A DNA stretch of 64,000 nucleotides from Paraliobacillus salinarum (GCF_014083865.1 NZ_JACEFA010000010.1:33475-97474), one strand, 5' to 3'; numbered from the stretch's first letter, positions 25,888 to 36,050 are shown. Notes: generated by a model from the letters alone, not told the origin. Numbers and translations are program-made.

Positions 25888-27420
25888 CTAGTTACGAATT
25901 AAATAGTCAAACGCGCCTAGTGATGCAGCCGCACCGGTTCCCATAGAAATGATAATTTGCTTATAAGGTGAATCAGTACAATCACCTGCTGCAAAAACGC
26001 CTGGTAAACTTGTAGCACCGCGTTTATCAATAACTATTTCACCCATACGATTTCTTTCAACAGTATCGCCTAGCCACTCTGTATTTGGCACAAGACCTAT
26101 CTGCACAAATACACCCGCTAGTTCTATGTGATGCGACTCATTTGTGTCACGATCTAAATAGCTAATACCGTTTACTTTTTCATCACCAGTAATTTCGGTG
26201 GTTTGAGCGTTCTTAATAACAGTTACGTTTGGTAAGCTATAAAGTCTTTCTTGTAGAACTGCATCTGCTTTTAATTCAGGTAAGAATTCAAGTACAGTGA
26301 CATGCTTTACAATACCTGCAAGATCAATTGCAGCTTCAATTCCTGAATTACCGCCACCAATAACTGCTACATCTTTTCCTTCAAACAATGGTCCATCACA
26401 ATGCGGACAATAAGCTACACCTTTATTTCTAAACTCCTGTTCACCAGGTACACCAACGTTACGCCAACGTGCACCGGTAGAAAGGATAACAGTCTTACTT
26501 TGTAAAGTCGCTCCATTTTCCAGCTCTAACTCAAAAAGATCTTTCTTTGACAGTTTACTTACTTGCTGAAGCTTCATCACGTCAATATCATAATCATTTA
26601 CATGCGCTTCAACATTAGCCATTAATTTAGGACCTTCTGTGTAAGTGTTACTAATAAAGTTTTCGATGCCTAACGTGTCCATTACTTGACCACCGAAGCG
26701 TTCAGCAACGATTCCTGTACGAATACCTTTTCTAGCTGCATAAATAGCCGCACTCGCACCAGCAGGTCCACCACCAACAACTAGGACATCAAATGGATCT
26801 TTTTCTGTTAATTCAGACGGATCTGGACCATCAGCAATTTGAGATAAAATTTCTTCAAGTGACATTCGTCCACCACCGAAGAACTCACCATCAAGATAGA
26901 CAGCAGGAACAGCCATCACATTTTTTTGCTCTACTTCTGCTTTATATGCAGCTCCATCAATCATGGTATGAGTAATATTTGGATTAATTACACTCATAAC
27001 ATTTAATGCCTGCACGACATCTGGACAGTTGTGACAACTTAAGCTAACATATGTTTCAAAACGAAATTCGCCTTTAATATTAATACCTTTAATTTGATTA
27101 ATTACCTCTTCGTCCACTTTTGGTGGGCGCCCACTTACTTGTAAAAGAGCAAGCACTAACGAAGTAAATTCATGACCTAAAGGAATACCAGCAAAAGTAA
27201 TACCAGTATCTTCGTTCAAACGATTCACACTAAAGCTTGGTGTGCGTTCTAATTGTGTTTCTTGAACTGTTATTTTAGCAGACATATCAGCGATTTCATT
27301 AACTAGTTCTTTCATTTCTTTTGAGATATCATCATCAGCCAAACTAGCTTTAATAACAATATCATTTTCCATTAATTCTAGATATCCAGCAAGTTGCTGC
27401 TTAATGTCTTGATCTAACAT
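25888..27420 (-). CDS. ahpF: Alkyl hydroperoxide reductase subunit F
   Basis: 510 residues. The N-terminal tandem thioredoxin-fold region (1-200) keeps CHNC; the FAD domain begins with GGGPAG, and the active-site disulfide is CPHC. It passes electrons from NADH to AhpC. It starts 14 bases after the ahpC stop and shares its transcript. It ends close to a bidirectional terminator. Confidence 0.97.
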   Translation of the reverse strand: MLDQDIKQQLAGYLELMENDIVIKASLADDDISKEMKELVNEIADMSAKITVQETQLERTPSFSVNRLNEDTGITFAGIPLGHEFTSLVLALLQVSGRPPKVDEEVINQIKGINIKGEFRFETYVSLSCHNCPDVVQALNVMSVINPNITHTMIDGAAYKAEVEQKNVMAVPAVYLDGEFFGGGRMSLEEILSQIADGPDPSELTEKDPFDVLVVGGGPAGASAAIYAARKGIRTGIVAERFGGQVMDTLGIENFISNTYTEGPKLMANVEAHVNDYDIDVMKLQQVSKLSKKDLFELELENGATLQSKTVILSTGARWRNVGVPGEQEFRNKGVAYCPHCDGPLFEGKDVAVIGGGNSGIEAAIDLAGIVKHVTVLEFLPELKADAVLQERLYSLPNVTVIKNAQTTEITGDEKVNGISYLDRDTNESHHIELAGVFVQIGLVPNTEWLGDTVERNRMGEIVIDKRGATSLPGVFAAGDCTDSPYKQIIISMGTGAAASLGAFDYLIRN

Positions 27421-27434
27421 ATTTATCGCACTCC

Positions 27435-28001
27435 TTAAATTTTACCTACGATGTCAAGGCTAGGTTTAAGTGTTGCAGAACCTTCTTCCCATTTTGCAGG
27501 ACAAACTTCATTAGGATTCTGACGAACATATTGTGCTGCTTTTACTTTATTAATGATTGTGCTAGCATCACGACCAATTCCACCTGCATTAATTTCTACA
27601 GTTTGAATTACACCATCTGGATCAATAAGGAATGTACCACGGTCAGCTAATCCAGCTTCTTCATCTAACACATCGAAATTACGAGAGATTGTTTGTGATG
27701 GGTCACCAATCATTGTATATTTAATTTTACCTACTGCTTCAGAATGCTCATGCCAAGCCTTATGTACGAAGTGTGTATCAGTTGACACTGCATATACTTC
27801 AACACCTAACTCTTTTAATGCAGGATATTGCGTTTGTAAATCTTCTAATTCTGTTGGACAAACAAATGAAAAGTCCGCTGGATAAAAGCAAACAACACTC
27901 CATTGTCCTTTTAGATTTTGTTCTGAAACCTCAAAGAAATCTTCCCCAGCTTTAAAAGCTGAAGCTGTAAATGGTAATACTTCTGAACCTATTAATGACA
28001 T
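27435..28001 (-). CDS. ahpC: Alkyl hydroperoxide reductase subunit C (peroxiredoxin)
   Basis: 188 residues, a typical 2-Cys peroxiredoxin. The peroxidatic Cys48 lies in FVCPTE and the resolving Cys in EVCPAKW near 168. It reduces hydrogen peroxide and organic hydroperoxides and is recycled by AhpF. AGGAGG lies 8 bases before ATG. PerR-box-like sequences lie about 70-100 bases upstream. Confidence 0.98.
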   Translation of the reverse strand: MSLIGSEVLPFTASAFKAGEDFFEVSEQNLKGQWSVVCFYPADFSFVCPTELEDLQTQYPALKELGVEVYAVSTDTHFVHKAWHEHSEAVGKIKYTMIGDPSQTISRNFDVLDEEAGLADRGTFLIDPDGVIQTVEINAGGIGRDASTIINKVKAAQYVRQNPNEVCPAKWEEGSATLKPSLDIVGKI

Positions 28002-28067
28002 ACTATTGTCCTCCTAATATAATTTATTTATTATTGTTTGTTATTTCTATATAAGTAGCCTTCCAAA

Positions 28068-28102
28068 CAATAATTATTCTAACTCTATATGAATTATTAT
28101 AA
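28068..28102 (-). promoter_or_regulatory. Two adjacent PerR-box-like sequences upstream of ahpC
   Basis: Against TTATAATnATTATAA, the minus strand of 28068-28082 (TTAGAATAATTATTG) matches at 11 of 14 fixed positions. The minus strand of 28088-28102 (TTATAATAATTCATA) keeps a perfect left half-site. AT-rich sequence makes chance matches possible, but the location upstream of ahpC is where PerR acts in B. subtilis. Confidence 0.45.
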
Positions 28103-28230
28103 AGTAATTGTTACGAAAGTCAAACGTTATTTATATTTTTATGACTTAGTTAACTAAATGCTCATGATTTATTTGTTTTCATGTAATGTTATTCAAACTT
28201 TTTATAAAAAAACATTATAAAAGACGAACA

Positions 28231-28290
28231 AATAACTAATTTTCGATTAGTTATTAATAATTCTCATTTAATTTAAATGTATGAGAATTT
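28231..28290. terminator. Two hairpins after the phosphofructokinase gene
   Basis: AATAACTAAT pairs with ATTAGTTATT (28231-28255), and TTCTCAT with ATGAGAA (28262-28288). Neither has a strong T run, so termination of the phosphofructokinase gene here is only likely. The rest of the nearly 300-base gap up to ahpC is AT-rich. Confidence 0.4.
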
Positions 28291-28298
28291 CAAACGTT

Positions 28299-29255
28299 TC
28301 AAATTAAGTCATGAAACATTTTATATAGTTTCTCATCTATTTCATTTTTTGACTGAAAGATTTCATCGAAGGTATGAGAAGTGATTTTATTCTTTTCCAT
28401 TCCTAAAGCAACACCCGTTTTACCTTGATGAATTAATTCTATTACTTGATGTCCCATGCGACTGGTAAAAAGACGATCAAAAGCAGTTGGTGTACCACCT
28501 CTTTGGATATGACCTAAAACAGTCGGACGAGTATCCAAAATTGAATGTTCTTTAATTACTTCGGCTATTTCTTTTGCGGTTCCTGCACCTTCTGCAACCA
28601 TAACAATACTGTGTGTTTTTCCTCTTTCAAAACCTTGTGATAATTGATTAGCTATTGCTTTTATATCATAGTTAAATTCAGGAATTATCACAGCATCAAC
28701 TCCACTAGCTATTCCTGCTTGGAGTGCAAGATCCCCACACTTTCTTCCCATTACTTCTATAACACTAACACGCTCATGGCTACTCATCGTATCACGTAAA
28801 TTGCTAATCGCATCTTGTATAACATTAAGTGTAGTATCAAAACCAATTGTATAATCCGTTAAGGGAATGTCATTATCAATCGTACCAGGTAAACCAAATG
28901 TGTTGATTCCTTGTTTTTGTAGAGATTGCGCACCGCGATAACTCCCGTCTCCACCAATCACGATAAGATGATTAATCCCACGTTTTTTTAAGTTGTTTAT
29001 TGCCTTGTTTTGACCAGCCTCTGTTTTAAACTCTTCTGAACGAGCGGATTGTAGAAAAGTACCCCCTCGGTACAAAATATCACTTACATCCTTACTTCCA
29101 AGTGTAATAAAATCATTCTCTATTAAACCTTTATACCCTCTTTTTACCCCTATCATTTCATAACCATAAGTCAAACCAGCTCGAACAACAGCACGTATTG
29201 CACTGTTCATTCCCTGTGAATCTCCACCTGAGGTTAGTACTGCTATCTTCTCCAT
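28299..29255 (-). CDS. pfkA: ATP-dependent 6-phosphofructokinase, stand-alone copy
   Basis: 318 residues from the ATG at 29255. It phosphorylates fructose 6-phosphate at position 1. TSGGDSQGMN near the start, GGDGS, the catalytic PGTIDNDI, SSHERV and GHIQRGGTPTAFDR are intact. The sequence departs from the usual PfkA in several places, for example GDSQGMN for GDSPGMN and GGTFLQSARS for GGTILYTARC. The gene is not beside pyk or acc genes as the housekeeping pfkA is, so it may be a second, specialised copy. AAGGGTGAG precedes the start. Confidence 0.85.
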   Translation of the reverse strand: MEKIAVLTSGGDSQGMNSAIRAVVRAGLTYGYEMIGVKRGYKGLIENDFITLGSKDVSDILYRGGTFLQSARSEEFKTEAGQNKAINNLKKRGINHLIVIGGDGSYRGAQSLQKQGINTFGLPGTIDNDIPLTDYTIGFDTTLNVIQDAISNLRDTMSSHERVSVIEVMGRKCGDLALQAGIASGVDAVIIPEFNYDIKAIANQLSQGFERGKTHSIVMVAEGAGTAKEIAEVIKEHSILDTRPTVLGHIQRGGTPTAFDRLFTSRMGHQVIELIHQGKTGVALGMEKNKITSHTFDEIFQSKNEIDEKLYKMFHDLI

Positions 29256-29364
29256 TCCGCTCACCCTTTCTTAGATTTTTTATTAAACTAAAATACTTAA
29301 AATACATACTACGTAACAAAAAAGGCACTCTCTGTTTGAGAATACCCTATTTGCTACAAAACTA

Positions 29365-30633
29365 TTACACATATTTAATTAAATAGTATTTCTTTTTACC
29401 TCTACGAATAATAGTAAACTTGTCATCGATTCGATCTTCGGCACTAATTGTATAGCTCAACTCTTGCTGACGATCACCATTAACATATACAGCTCCATTG
29501 CTCACATCTTCTCTCGCTTGGCGTTTAGATGAAGAAATTCCAGCATCCACTAACAAATCAACGATCAACTTATCTTCTTTTGGAAACTCGATTGTTGGAA
29601 CATCTTTAAATCCTTGTTCTATTTCGTTACCATTTAATGCTTTAATATCTCCACTAAACAAGGCTGCTGTAATTTTTTCTGCTTGTTCTAAAGCCGCTTT
29701 ATCATGAACTAAAATTGTCATTTCCTCAGCTAATCTTCTGTGTGGAAGACGCTTTTCAGGAGCATCTTCTAGCTCCTTTTCTAATGCTGCTATTTCTTCC
29801 ATACTTAAAAATGTGAAATACTTTAAGAATTTAATAACATCTCGGTCATCTGTATTAATCCAGAATTGATAAAACTCATAAGGAGAAGTTTTCTTTGGAT
29901 CTAGCCAAACCGCCCCACCAGCTGTCTTACCAAATTTCGTTCCATCTGCTTTTGTAATCAGTGGAACAGTTAAACCGTATACCTTCGCCTCTTCACCTTC
30001 TGCTTTTGCACGACGAATTAATTCCATACCAGCAGTAATATTCCCCCACTGATCGCTTCCTCCGATTTGCAAAGAACAATTTTCTTTTTCATATAAGTTC
30101 AAGAAATCAAATGATTGTAGAATCATATATGTGAATTCAGTAAAAGAAATACCATTTTCTAATCTGGATTGTACCGAATCTTTAGCAAGCATATAGTTAA
30201 TTCCAAAATGTTTACCTGTATCACGAAGGAATTCAATGATTGTTATTTGATTAAGCCATTCTGCATTATTTCTAGCTACTGCACCATTTTCTTTATTATC
30301 AAAATCAAGGATGCCTGCCAGTTGATTTGTAATACTATCACTAAAATATTGTACTGTTTTAGTGTCATTTAATTGTCGTTCATCCGTTCTACCACTCGGA
30401 TCCCCAATCATTCCAGTGCCTCCACCGATCAATGCAATAGGACGATGTCCAGCTTGTTGAAACCTTTTTAGCATTAACGCTGGTACTAAGTGTCCAATAT
30501 GCAAACTATCTGCAGTTGGATCGAAACCACAATACAATGTAACGGTTTGACTTGCTAAATGATTCTTCAATCCCTCTTCATCTGTCATTTGTTGAATTAA
30601 TCCACGTTCTTGTAGATCTTTTAAAATATCCAT
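29365..30633 (-). CDS. tyrS: Tyrosyl-tRNA synthetase
   Basis: 422 residues, class Ic synthetase. The HIGH motif occurs as HIGHLVP (about 46) and the KMSKS-equivalent as KFGKT (about 232), with an S4-like RNA-binding domain at the C-terminus (about 355-420). It charges tRNA-Tyr. A T-box leader with a UAC specifier lies directly upstream on the minus strand. Confidence 0.98.
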   Translation of the reverse strand: MDILKDLQERGLIQQMTDEEGLKNHLASQTVTLYCGFDPTADSLHIGHLVPALMLKRFQQAGHRPIALIGGGTGMIGDPSGRTDERQLNDTKTVQYFSDSITNQLAGILDFDNKENGAVARNNAEWLNQITIIEFLRDTGKHFGINYMLAKDSVQSRLENGISFTEFTYMILQSFDFLNLYEKENCSLQIGGSDQWGNITAGMELIRRAKAEGEEAKVYGLTVPLITKADGTKFGKTAGGAVWLDPKKTSPYEFYQFWINTDDRDVIKFLKYFTFLSMEEIAALEKELEDAPEKRLPHRRLAEEMTILVHDKAALEQAEKITAALFSGDIKALNGNEIEQGFKDVPTIEFPKEDKLIVDLLVDAGISSSKRQAREDVSNGAVYVNGDRQQELSYTISAEDRIDDKFTIIRRGKKKYYLIKYV

Positions 30634-30663
30634 CTAATCACTCCTATAATTTACATTCAGCTA

Positions 30664-30905
30664 CAAAAAAAGCGAGCAACATTCTATCCCCAAAAAAGGG
30701 ACGAATATTACTCGCGGTACCACCCTAGTTACAACAAAATGTTGTCACTCTATTTGTTAACGTTGCAAAATGCACCGTCTTCTATATAGATAGAAGAAGC
30801 TCCAGAGCGTAATTCGCAATCAAACTATACACTAACTTTCACCATCCGTTAGCTCTCTATAGTAGGGAGTTTGGTTACTACTTCATTCCTTCGTAGCTTT
30901 TTATA
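30664..30905 (-). promoter_or_regulatory. Tyrosine T-box leader of tyrS
   Basis: On the minus strand the conserved T-box GGGTGGTACCGCG lies at 30713-30725. The terminator GCGAG...CTCGC with an internal TCCC/GGGA stem and a T7 run lies at 30664-30715. In Stem I the sequence GCGAATTACGCTC places TAC (complement of 30809-30811) where the specifier is expected, which reads tyrosine. Uncharged tRNA-Tyr would stabilise the antiterminator and switch tyrS on. The leader fills the 400-base gap between tyrS and the PBP gene. Confidence 0.93.
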
Positions 30906-31034
30906 TAATTGTTATTTCTATATTAATAACATATTTTACTTACGAATGCAATTTTAATTCTTTTTTTAAGTCAATTCCTTATCTTCGTTTATTTCTATGC
31001 TATAATATATATTGGAATTTTAGGAGGGTCGATC

Positions 31035-34001
31035 ATGGATATAAAAGAATTTTTTCATAAATCGATGAACACGATAAAACAGTGGTGGAAAACTGGAGTG
31101 ATTCAACGGACATCGAGAATAACATATGATGTAACTTGGAATGTCATTCTGTTTTTTATTATCATTGGTGTCATAGGTCTATTCTTTGGTGGCGGATTAG
31201 GATTTGGCTATTTCGCTTCACTTGTCAAAGATGAACCTGTTCGTGCAGAAGAAGACATGAAAAGTGATATTTATAATTATTCAGCAACGTCTGAAATATT
31301 TTTTGCCAATGACGTATATATGGGTGAGGTTAGTTCCGATTTATATCGTGAAGAAATCACACTAGATAAAGTTTCACCTTTCGTTACAGACGCTATCGTA
31401 GCAACCGAGGATGCAAGCTTTTATGAGCATGAAGGGATCGTGCCAAAAGCAGTTTTACGAGCAATGTTTCAAGAGGTTACAAATGCCTCTGTAAAAACTG
31501 GTGGTAGTACCTTAACGCAACAAATTATCAAAAATCAAATTTTAACAAATGAAGTATCATTTGAAAGAAAAGCGAAAGAAATATTACTCGCATTACGTGC
31601 TGAACAGTTTCTTAAAAAAGAAGATATTTTAGAGGTGTATTTAAATGTTGTTCCATTCGGGCGTAACTCCAATGGACAAAACATTGCAGGAATACAGACC
31701 GCTGCAAAAGGGATTTTTGGAGTGGATGCGAAAGATTTAAATTTACCACAAGCTGCCTTTATTGCAGGTTTACCACAAAGTCCTTTTGCATACACACCTT
31801 TTACTAACGGTGGACAAGTAAAGGATGAAGAAAAACGACAAGCTGGGCTAGATAGAATGCGTACCGTTCTTTCTAGAATGCTTGAAAATGGCTTCATTTC
31901 CAAGAAAGAATACGACGAAGCAATGAATTATGACTTGGCTGCTAATTTCGCCGAATCAAGTAAATCTGTGTTTGAACGTTATCCATATTTAACACTTGAA
32001 ATAAAAGATAGAGCAACTGAATTACTTCGAGATAAGCTAGCTATCGATGCAGGCTATAGTATGGAAGATTTAGAGAAAAGTGATTCATTAACAGAAGAAT
32101 TCACACTAAAGGCTTCACGTGCTTTAAGTTCGGGTGGCTACAAAATAAATACAACGATTAATAAAGAGATTTATGATGCTTTTCAAAAGGTTACGAAAGA
32201 GTATAATAATTTTGGTGTAGAAAAAGTAGCTAGAAATATTAATACTGGTGAAGTCATTAAAGTAGAAAATGATGAAGGTAAAAAGGAAACATTAGTACAG
32301 CCTGTCCAAGCCGGTAGTGTGTTAATTGATAATGATACCGGAAAAATTATCAGTTTTGTTGGTGGTAGAGATTTTGACATCGCTCAACTAAATCACGCAA
32401 CTAAGGCACCGCGTTCAATCGGTAGTACAGCCAAGCCATTATTAGTTTATGGCCCAGCTATGGAAGAAGGAAAGGTACAACCAGGTTCAATTATTGCAGA
32501 TTTAGATGTCGGTCCTTACAGTTATATTCCCAATAACTATGTAACAGGTCGTCATTATGGATTGGTAACAGCTAGAGAAGCATTATATAAATCTCATAAC
32601 GTTTCCGCTGCAAAAATCTATCAAGATATTTTGCCTGCTGATCCTGTTGGAAAGTATTTTGCTAAGATGGGATTCAGCAACATTACCGATGTTCAACATG
32701 AAGTACCATCAATGGCGCTTGGGGTTTTTGAAGCGACAGTTGAAGAAACAGTAAATAGCTTCGCAACTTATGGTAACGGCGGTCGTTTTGTTGATGCGTA
32801 TATGATTGAAAGTATTGAAGACGAGGATGGTGAAAAAGTTTATCAACATGAGAGCAAACCTGTTGATGTTTTCTCCCCTCAAACAAGTTATTTAATGATC
32901 GATATGATGCGTGACGTCCTTTCACAAGGAACAGGAACTTATGCAAGAGCTAGTCTAACAAATCCTGGTGTTGATTGGGCTGGTAAGACAGGTACAGGTA
33001 ATGACTATACCGATGCATGGTTTGTTGCTACGAATCCAAATGTTTCATTAGGTACATGGATTGGTTATGACTATAGACAAAGACTAGATAGCGGCTACAG
33101 CGGTCGAAATCTCGCATATTGGGCAAAACTAGTAAATGCTGCTACTAAGATAGATCCAGAGTTAATGGCTCCAAGTAATAGATTTAAGAGCCCTGGTAAT
33201 ATTGTTTCAAGATCATTCTGTAAAACATCAGGACTCTTACCCTCTTCTATTTGTAAAGACTTAGGGTTAGTTGGTTCAGACATATTTAATGCAAAGTATG
33301 TTCCAACAAAAGAAGATAATAGTTTAATTCGGGGTCGTTATACGATAGTCGATGGTAAAGCTGTTTTAGCAGGTGATAATACTCCTGATGAATTTGTACA
33401 AGATGACGGTATTGCATTTAATCCAGAATGGCTAAAAGAAAATAATTATGATGAATTAAATGATTTGTCACAGCTATTTCCTAATAGTGATACAAAATGG
33501 TCGGATTTGAAATTACCGGCAGAAAAATCAGATGTTAAAAATGATGGTAAGGCTCCAAATGCCCCATCGTCGTTGAAAAAAGCTGGTGGGAAATTAATAT
33601 GGAATAGTTCATCAAGTAAAGATACCGTTGGCTATCGCGTATACCGGGCAGCAAATCCTGATAGTTCCTTTTCTCTAATTGGGAATACAACAGATACCAA
33701 TTATAATATTGGTAATGGAAAAGGAGTCTATGTTGTAAAAGCTGTTGATTACTTTGGACAGGAATCTAAAGTATCAAAAAAATTAGTTGTAGGCGATTTT
33801 TCTGATAAAGAAGAGAAACCAGAAGAAAAACCTAAACCAGAAAAGCCTGACACTGATGGAGACAAACCGGAAAAACCTAAACCTGAAAAGCCTGATGGTG
33901 GTGACGGTGAAGGCGGAGAAGATGGCACAGATGGCGGAGACAAACCGAGTGGTGATGACTCTGGCGGAGGAGATAACTCTACTGGAGATAAAGAAGAATA
34001 A
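31035..34001 (+). CDS. Class A penicillin-binding protein with FN3 domain and acidic tail
   Basis: 988 residues. Order: cytoplasmic N-terminus, one membrane helix (about 35-60), GT51 glycosyltransferase (about 95-270; EDASFYEHEG, GGSTLTQQIIKN), transpeptidase (about 430-730) with STAK near 463, SHN near 519 and KTGTG near 648. Then an FN3-like module (about 835-915), then a Pro/Glu/Lys and Gly/Asp-rich repetitive tail. It polymerises and cross-links peptidoglycan on the outer face. The start follows AGGAGGG. It is divergent from tyrS. The length is well above the usual 650-900 because of the tail. Confidence 0.93.
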   Translation: MDIKEFFHKSMNTIKQWWKTGVIQRTSRITYDVTWNVILFFIIIGVIGLFFGGGLGFGYFASLVKDEPVRAEEDMKSDIYNYSATSEIFFANDVYMGEVSSDLYREEITLDKVSPFVTDAIVATEDASFYEHEGIVPKAVLRAMFQEVTNASVKTGGSTLTQQIIKNQILTNEVSFERKAKEILLALRAEQFLKKEDILEVYLNVVPFGRNSNGQNIAGIQTAAKGIFGVDAKDLNLPQAAFIAGLPQSPFAYTPFTNGGQVKDEEKRQAGLDRMRTVLSRMLENGFISKKEYDEAMNYDLAANFAESSKSVFERYPYLTLEIKDRATELLRDKLAIDAGYSMEDLEKSDSLTEEFTLKASRALSSGGYKINTTINKEIYDAFQKVTKEYNNFGVEKVARNINTGEVIKVENDEGKKETLVQPVQAGSVLIDNDTGKIISFVGGRDFDIAQLNHATKAPRSIGSTAKPLLVYGPAMEEGKVQPGSIIADLDVGPYSYIPNNYVTGRHYGLVTAREALYKSHNVSAAKIYQDILPADPVGKYFAKMGFSNITDVQHEVPSMALGVFEATVEETVNSFATYGNGGRFVDAYMIESIEDEDGEKVYQHESKPVDVFSPQTSYLMIDMMRDVLSQGTGTYARASLTNPGVDWAGKTGTGNDYTDAWFVATNPNVSLGTWIGYDYRQRLDSGYSGRNLAYWAKLVNAATKIDPELMAPSNRFKSPGNIVSRSFCKTSGLLPSSICKDLGLVGSDIFNAKYVPTKEDNSLIRGRYTIVDGKAVLAGDNTPDEFVQDDGIAFNPEWLKENNYDELNDLSQLFPNSDTKWSDLKLPAEKSDVKNDGKAPNAPSSLKKAGGKLIWNSSSSKDTVGYRVYRAANPDSSFSLIGNTTDTNYNIGNGKGVYVVKAVDYFGQESKVSKKLVVGDFSDKEEKPEEKPKPEKPDTDGDKPEKPKPEKPDGGDGEGGEDGTDGGDKPSGDDSGGGDNSTGDKEE

Positions 34002-34083
34002 TCTATCCGCATCTAATCGTTTCTATCTAATAGATGTTGTATCTCTGATGATCAGTATGTGAAATAACATATTTATAGAATGT

Positions 34084-34116
34084 GGGGGTGTATTTTATTA
34101 CACCTCCCTTTTTTAT
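34084..34116 (+). terminator. Terminator of the PBP gene
   Basis: GGGGGTGTA pairs with TACACCTCC around a short loop, then T6. The remaining 215 bases up to the ABC gene are AT-rich without a clear signal. Confidence 0.85.
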
Positions 34117-34331
34117 ATCCATTTTATATACGATTTTGATTTTGCTAAAAATAAGTTCTTCTAGCAATATAAATCCATACTTTGTTTAAAGGATTTTGTG
34201 CATTAAATAAAGAACTATAATTTAATTGGAACTTTTTTATATTATCAAACGTAAATAAAATTAATTGAATATTATGACAAAACGGGATAACAAATCAATT
34301 GTAATTATAATTAAACAAGGGGGTAATACAA

Positions 34332-35237
34332 GTGAAAAAAATAGTTGAAGTTAAAAATGTAACCAAATGCTTTGGTAAAACAACCGCTGTAAATGACATT
34401 TCTTTAACAATTAAAAAAGGGAGTACTGTAGCTATCTTAGGTCCAAATGGAGCAGGTAAAACAACCACCATTTCGATGATGTTAGGATTGCTTGAACCGA
34501 CAGCAGGTGAGGTTAAACTGTTTGGAGAAGATCCAAAACAACTCACTGTTCGTAACCGGATTGGTGCTATGTTGCAGGAGGTCAGTGTCATTGACCAATT
34601 AAAGGTTCGTGAAGTCATTGAACTATTTAGAAGCTATTATACTCATCCACTTTCGACAGAAGAGCTCATTTCGGTGACTGGCTTACATGAAGACGTTTTA
34701 AAGAAGTGGGCAAATAAGCTCTCAGGTGGACAGAAAAGAAGATTGGGATTTGCGCTTGCACTCGCTGGTAACCCTGATCTACTATTTTTTGATGAACCAA
34801 CAGTTGGATTGGATATAACGGCAAGAAAAAATTTTTGGGATAAGGTGAGTATGCTAAAGACACAGGGTAAAACAATTATATTCACTACACATTACCTTCA
34901 AGAGGCAGATGATTTCTCTGAAAGAATTATTCTTTTTAACAATGGTGAAATTGTAGCAGACGGTAAACCAGATGATATCAAGAATAATATTTCCACTCGC
35001 AGCGTATCGTTCCAAAGTAGAGATAAGCATGCTGCAATGACACTGGTTGAATCGTTTGAAGAAGTCATTCACTGTTATGAAAAAGAAGACAGAATTTATG
35101 CAGTAACAAATGATACGGATGCTGTACTTGCTAAGGTTTTCAGCCAAGGTTTACCCGTAAAACATGTATTTGTTGAACAAGGTCGCTTGGAAGAAGTATT
35201 TGATCTTTTGACTTCAAAACAGAAGGGGGTTCTTTAA
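34332..35237 (+). CDS. ABC transporter ATP-binding protein
   Basis: 301 residues. Walker A GPNGAGKTT (about 37-45), Q-loop MLQEVS, signature LSGGQKRR, Walker B LLFFDEPTVGLD and the switch His in FTTHYLQEADD are present. The C-terminal 80 residues are typical of ABC-2 drug or lantibiotic exporters (CcmA/NatA-like). GTG start 7 bases after AAGGGGG. Its stop codon is directly followed by the permease ATG. The substrate is unknown and no two-component system adjoins it. Confidence 0.93.
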   Translation: MKKIVEVKNVTKCFGKTTAVNDISLTIKKGSTVAILGPNGAGKTTTISMMLGLLEPTAGEVKLFGEDPKQLTVRNRIGAMLQEVSVIDQLKVREVIELFRSYYTHPLSTEELISVTGLHEDVLKKWANKLSGGQKRRLGFALALAGNPDLLFFDEPTVGLDITARKNFWDKVSMLKTQGKTIIFTTHYLQEADDFSERIILFNNGEIVADGKPDDIKNNISTRSVSFQSRDKHAAMTLVESFEEVIHCYEKEDRIYAVTNDTDAVLAKVFSQGLPVKHVFVEQGRLEEVFDLLTSKQKGVL

Positions 35238-35972
35238 ATGCATGCAATTATGACACAATGTAAATTTGAAATGGTGCGTATTTTTCGAAATCCTTACTTT
35301 GTATTTTGGTCCTTATTTATGCCAATATTATTTTATTTTATCTTTACAAATATAGTAGATACGGGAGTCACAGATGAGGATGAGTGGCAAGCTTATTATC
35401 TTATGTCCATGACTACATTTAGTGTGATGGGGTCTGCTATTATGAACTTCGGCATTAGAATGGTGCAAGAACATTCGGAAGGGTGGTCTGCTTACATGAA
35501 ACTCACCCCCTTCCCTTCTTGGGCGTATTTCGCTTCAAAAATGTTTGGGCAATTGACTATTCATTTGTTATCGATTTTCATCGTTTTTTTAGCAGGTTTT
35601 ATTATTAACGATGTCTCTTTAACGGCTTCCCAATGGATTTTTTCTGGTATATGGATTTTAATTGCTTCAATTCCATTCTTAGCCCTAGGTTCATTGGTCG
35701 GAACAATGAGGAAGGTTGAAACAGCCAGTGGTGTAAGTAATGTTATTTATTTGGCATTGGCTATTCTAGGTGGCATGTGGATGCCGGTCAGAATATTCCC
35801 TTCATTCCTGCAACGTTTGGCAGAGTGGCTGCCTTCCTATCATTTCAGTGACGGTGCATGGAATATTGTACAAGGAGCATCACCAGATTGGCAAAGTTAT
35901 TTCGTTTTAACAGCTTATTTATGTATATTTTTATTACTTGCTGTTTTTATTAGGCGCAAACAAGAAGCGTAA
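35238..35972 (+). CDS. ABC-2 type transporter permease
   Basis: 244 residues with six predicted membrane helices, matching ABC-2 exporter permeases. The loop GGMWMPVRIFPSFLQRLAEWLP before the last helix pair is typical (about 175-196). Its ATG abuts the stop of the ATP-binding gene, with GGGGGT 6 bases upstream, indicating coupled translation. Two copies with two ATPases would form the exporter. Confidence 0.9.
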   Translation: MHAIMTQCKFEMVRIFRNPYFVFWSLFMPILFYFIFTNIVDTGVTDEDEWQAYYLMSMTTFSVMGSAIMNFGIRMVQEHSEGWSAYMKLTPFPSWAYFASKMFGQLTIHLLSIFIVFLAGFIINDVSLTASQWIFSGIWILIASIPFLALGSLVGTMRKVETASGVSNVIYLALAILGGMWMPVRIFPSFLQRLAEWLPSYHFSDGAWNIVQGASPDWQSYFVLTAYLCIFLLLAVFIRRKQEA

Positions 35973-35983
35973 CTGATTTGTCA

Positions 35984-36050
35984 AAAGACATCTTTCTATT
36001 TGTTTCTGTTGTATACAGAAAAAGACACCTTCAATAGAAAGATGTCCTTT
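35984..36050. terminator. Bidirectional hairpin between the ABC permease and motS
   Basis: AAAGACATCTTTCTAT pairs with ATAGAAAGATGTC, with an inner TTTCTGT/ACAGAAA hairpin. The 3' end reads CCTTTATTG. It overlaps the last bases of motS. Confidence 0.65.

Noticed and set aside
28288..28305. TGAAACGTTTGA resembling a cre site near the end of the phosphofructokinase gene
   Set aside because: The spacing between the TG and CG elements is one base short of the cre consensus and it is at a 3' end.
33749..34012. Ser/Pro/Gly-rich open frame on the minus strand
   Set aside because: It is the antisense of the repetitive Glu/Lys/Pro and Gly/Asp tail of the PBP; low complexity explains the lack of stops.
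34643..34885. Minus-strand open frames inside the ABC ATPase gene
   Set aside because: The plus-strand frame has all ABC motifs; the antisense frames have no ribosome site.
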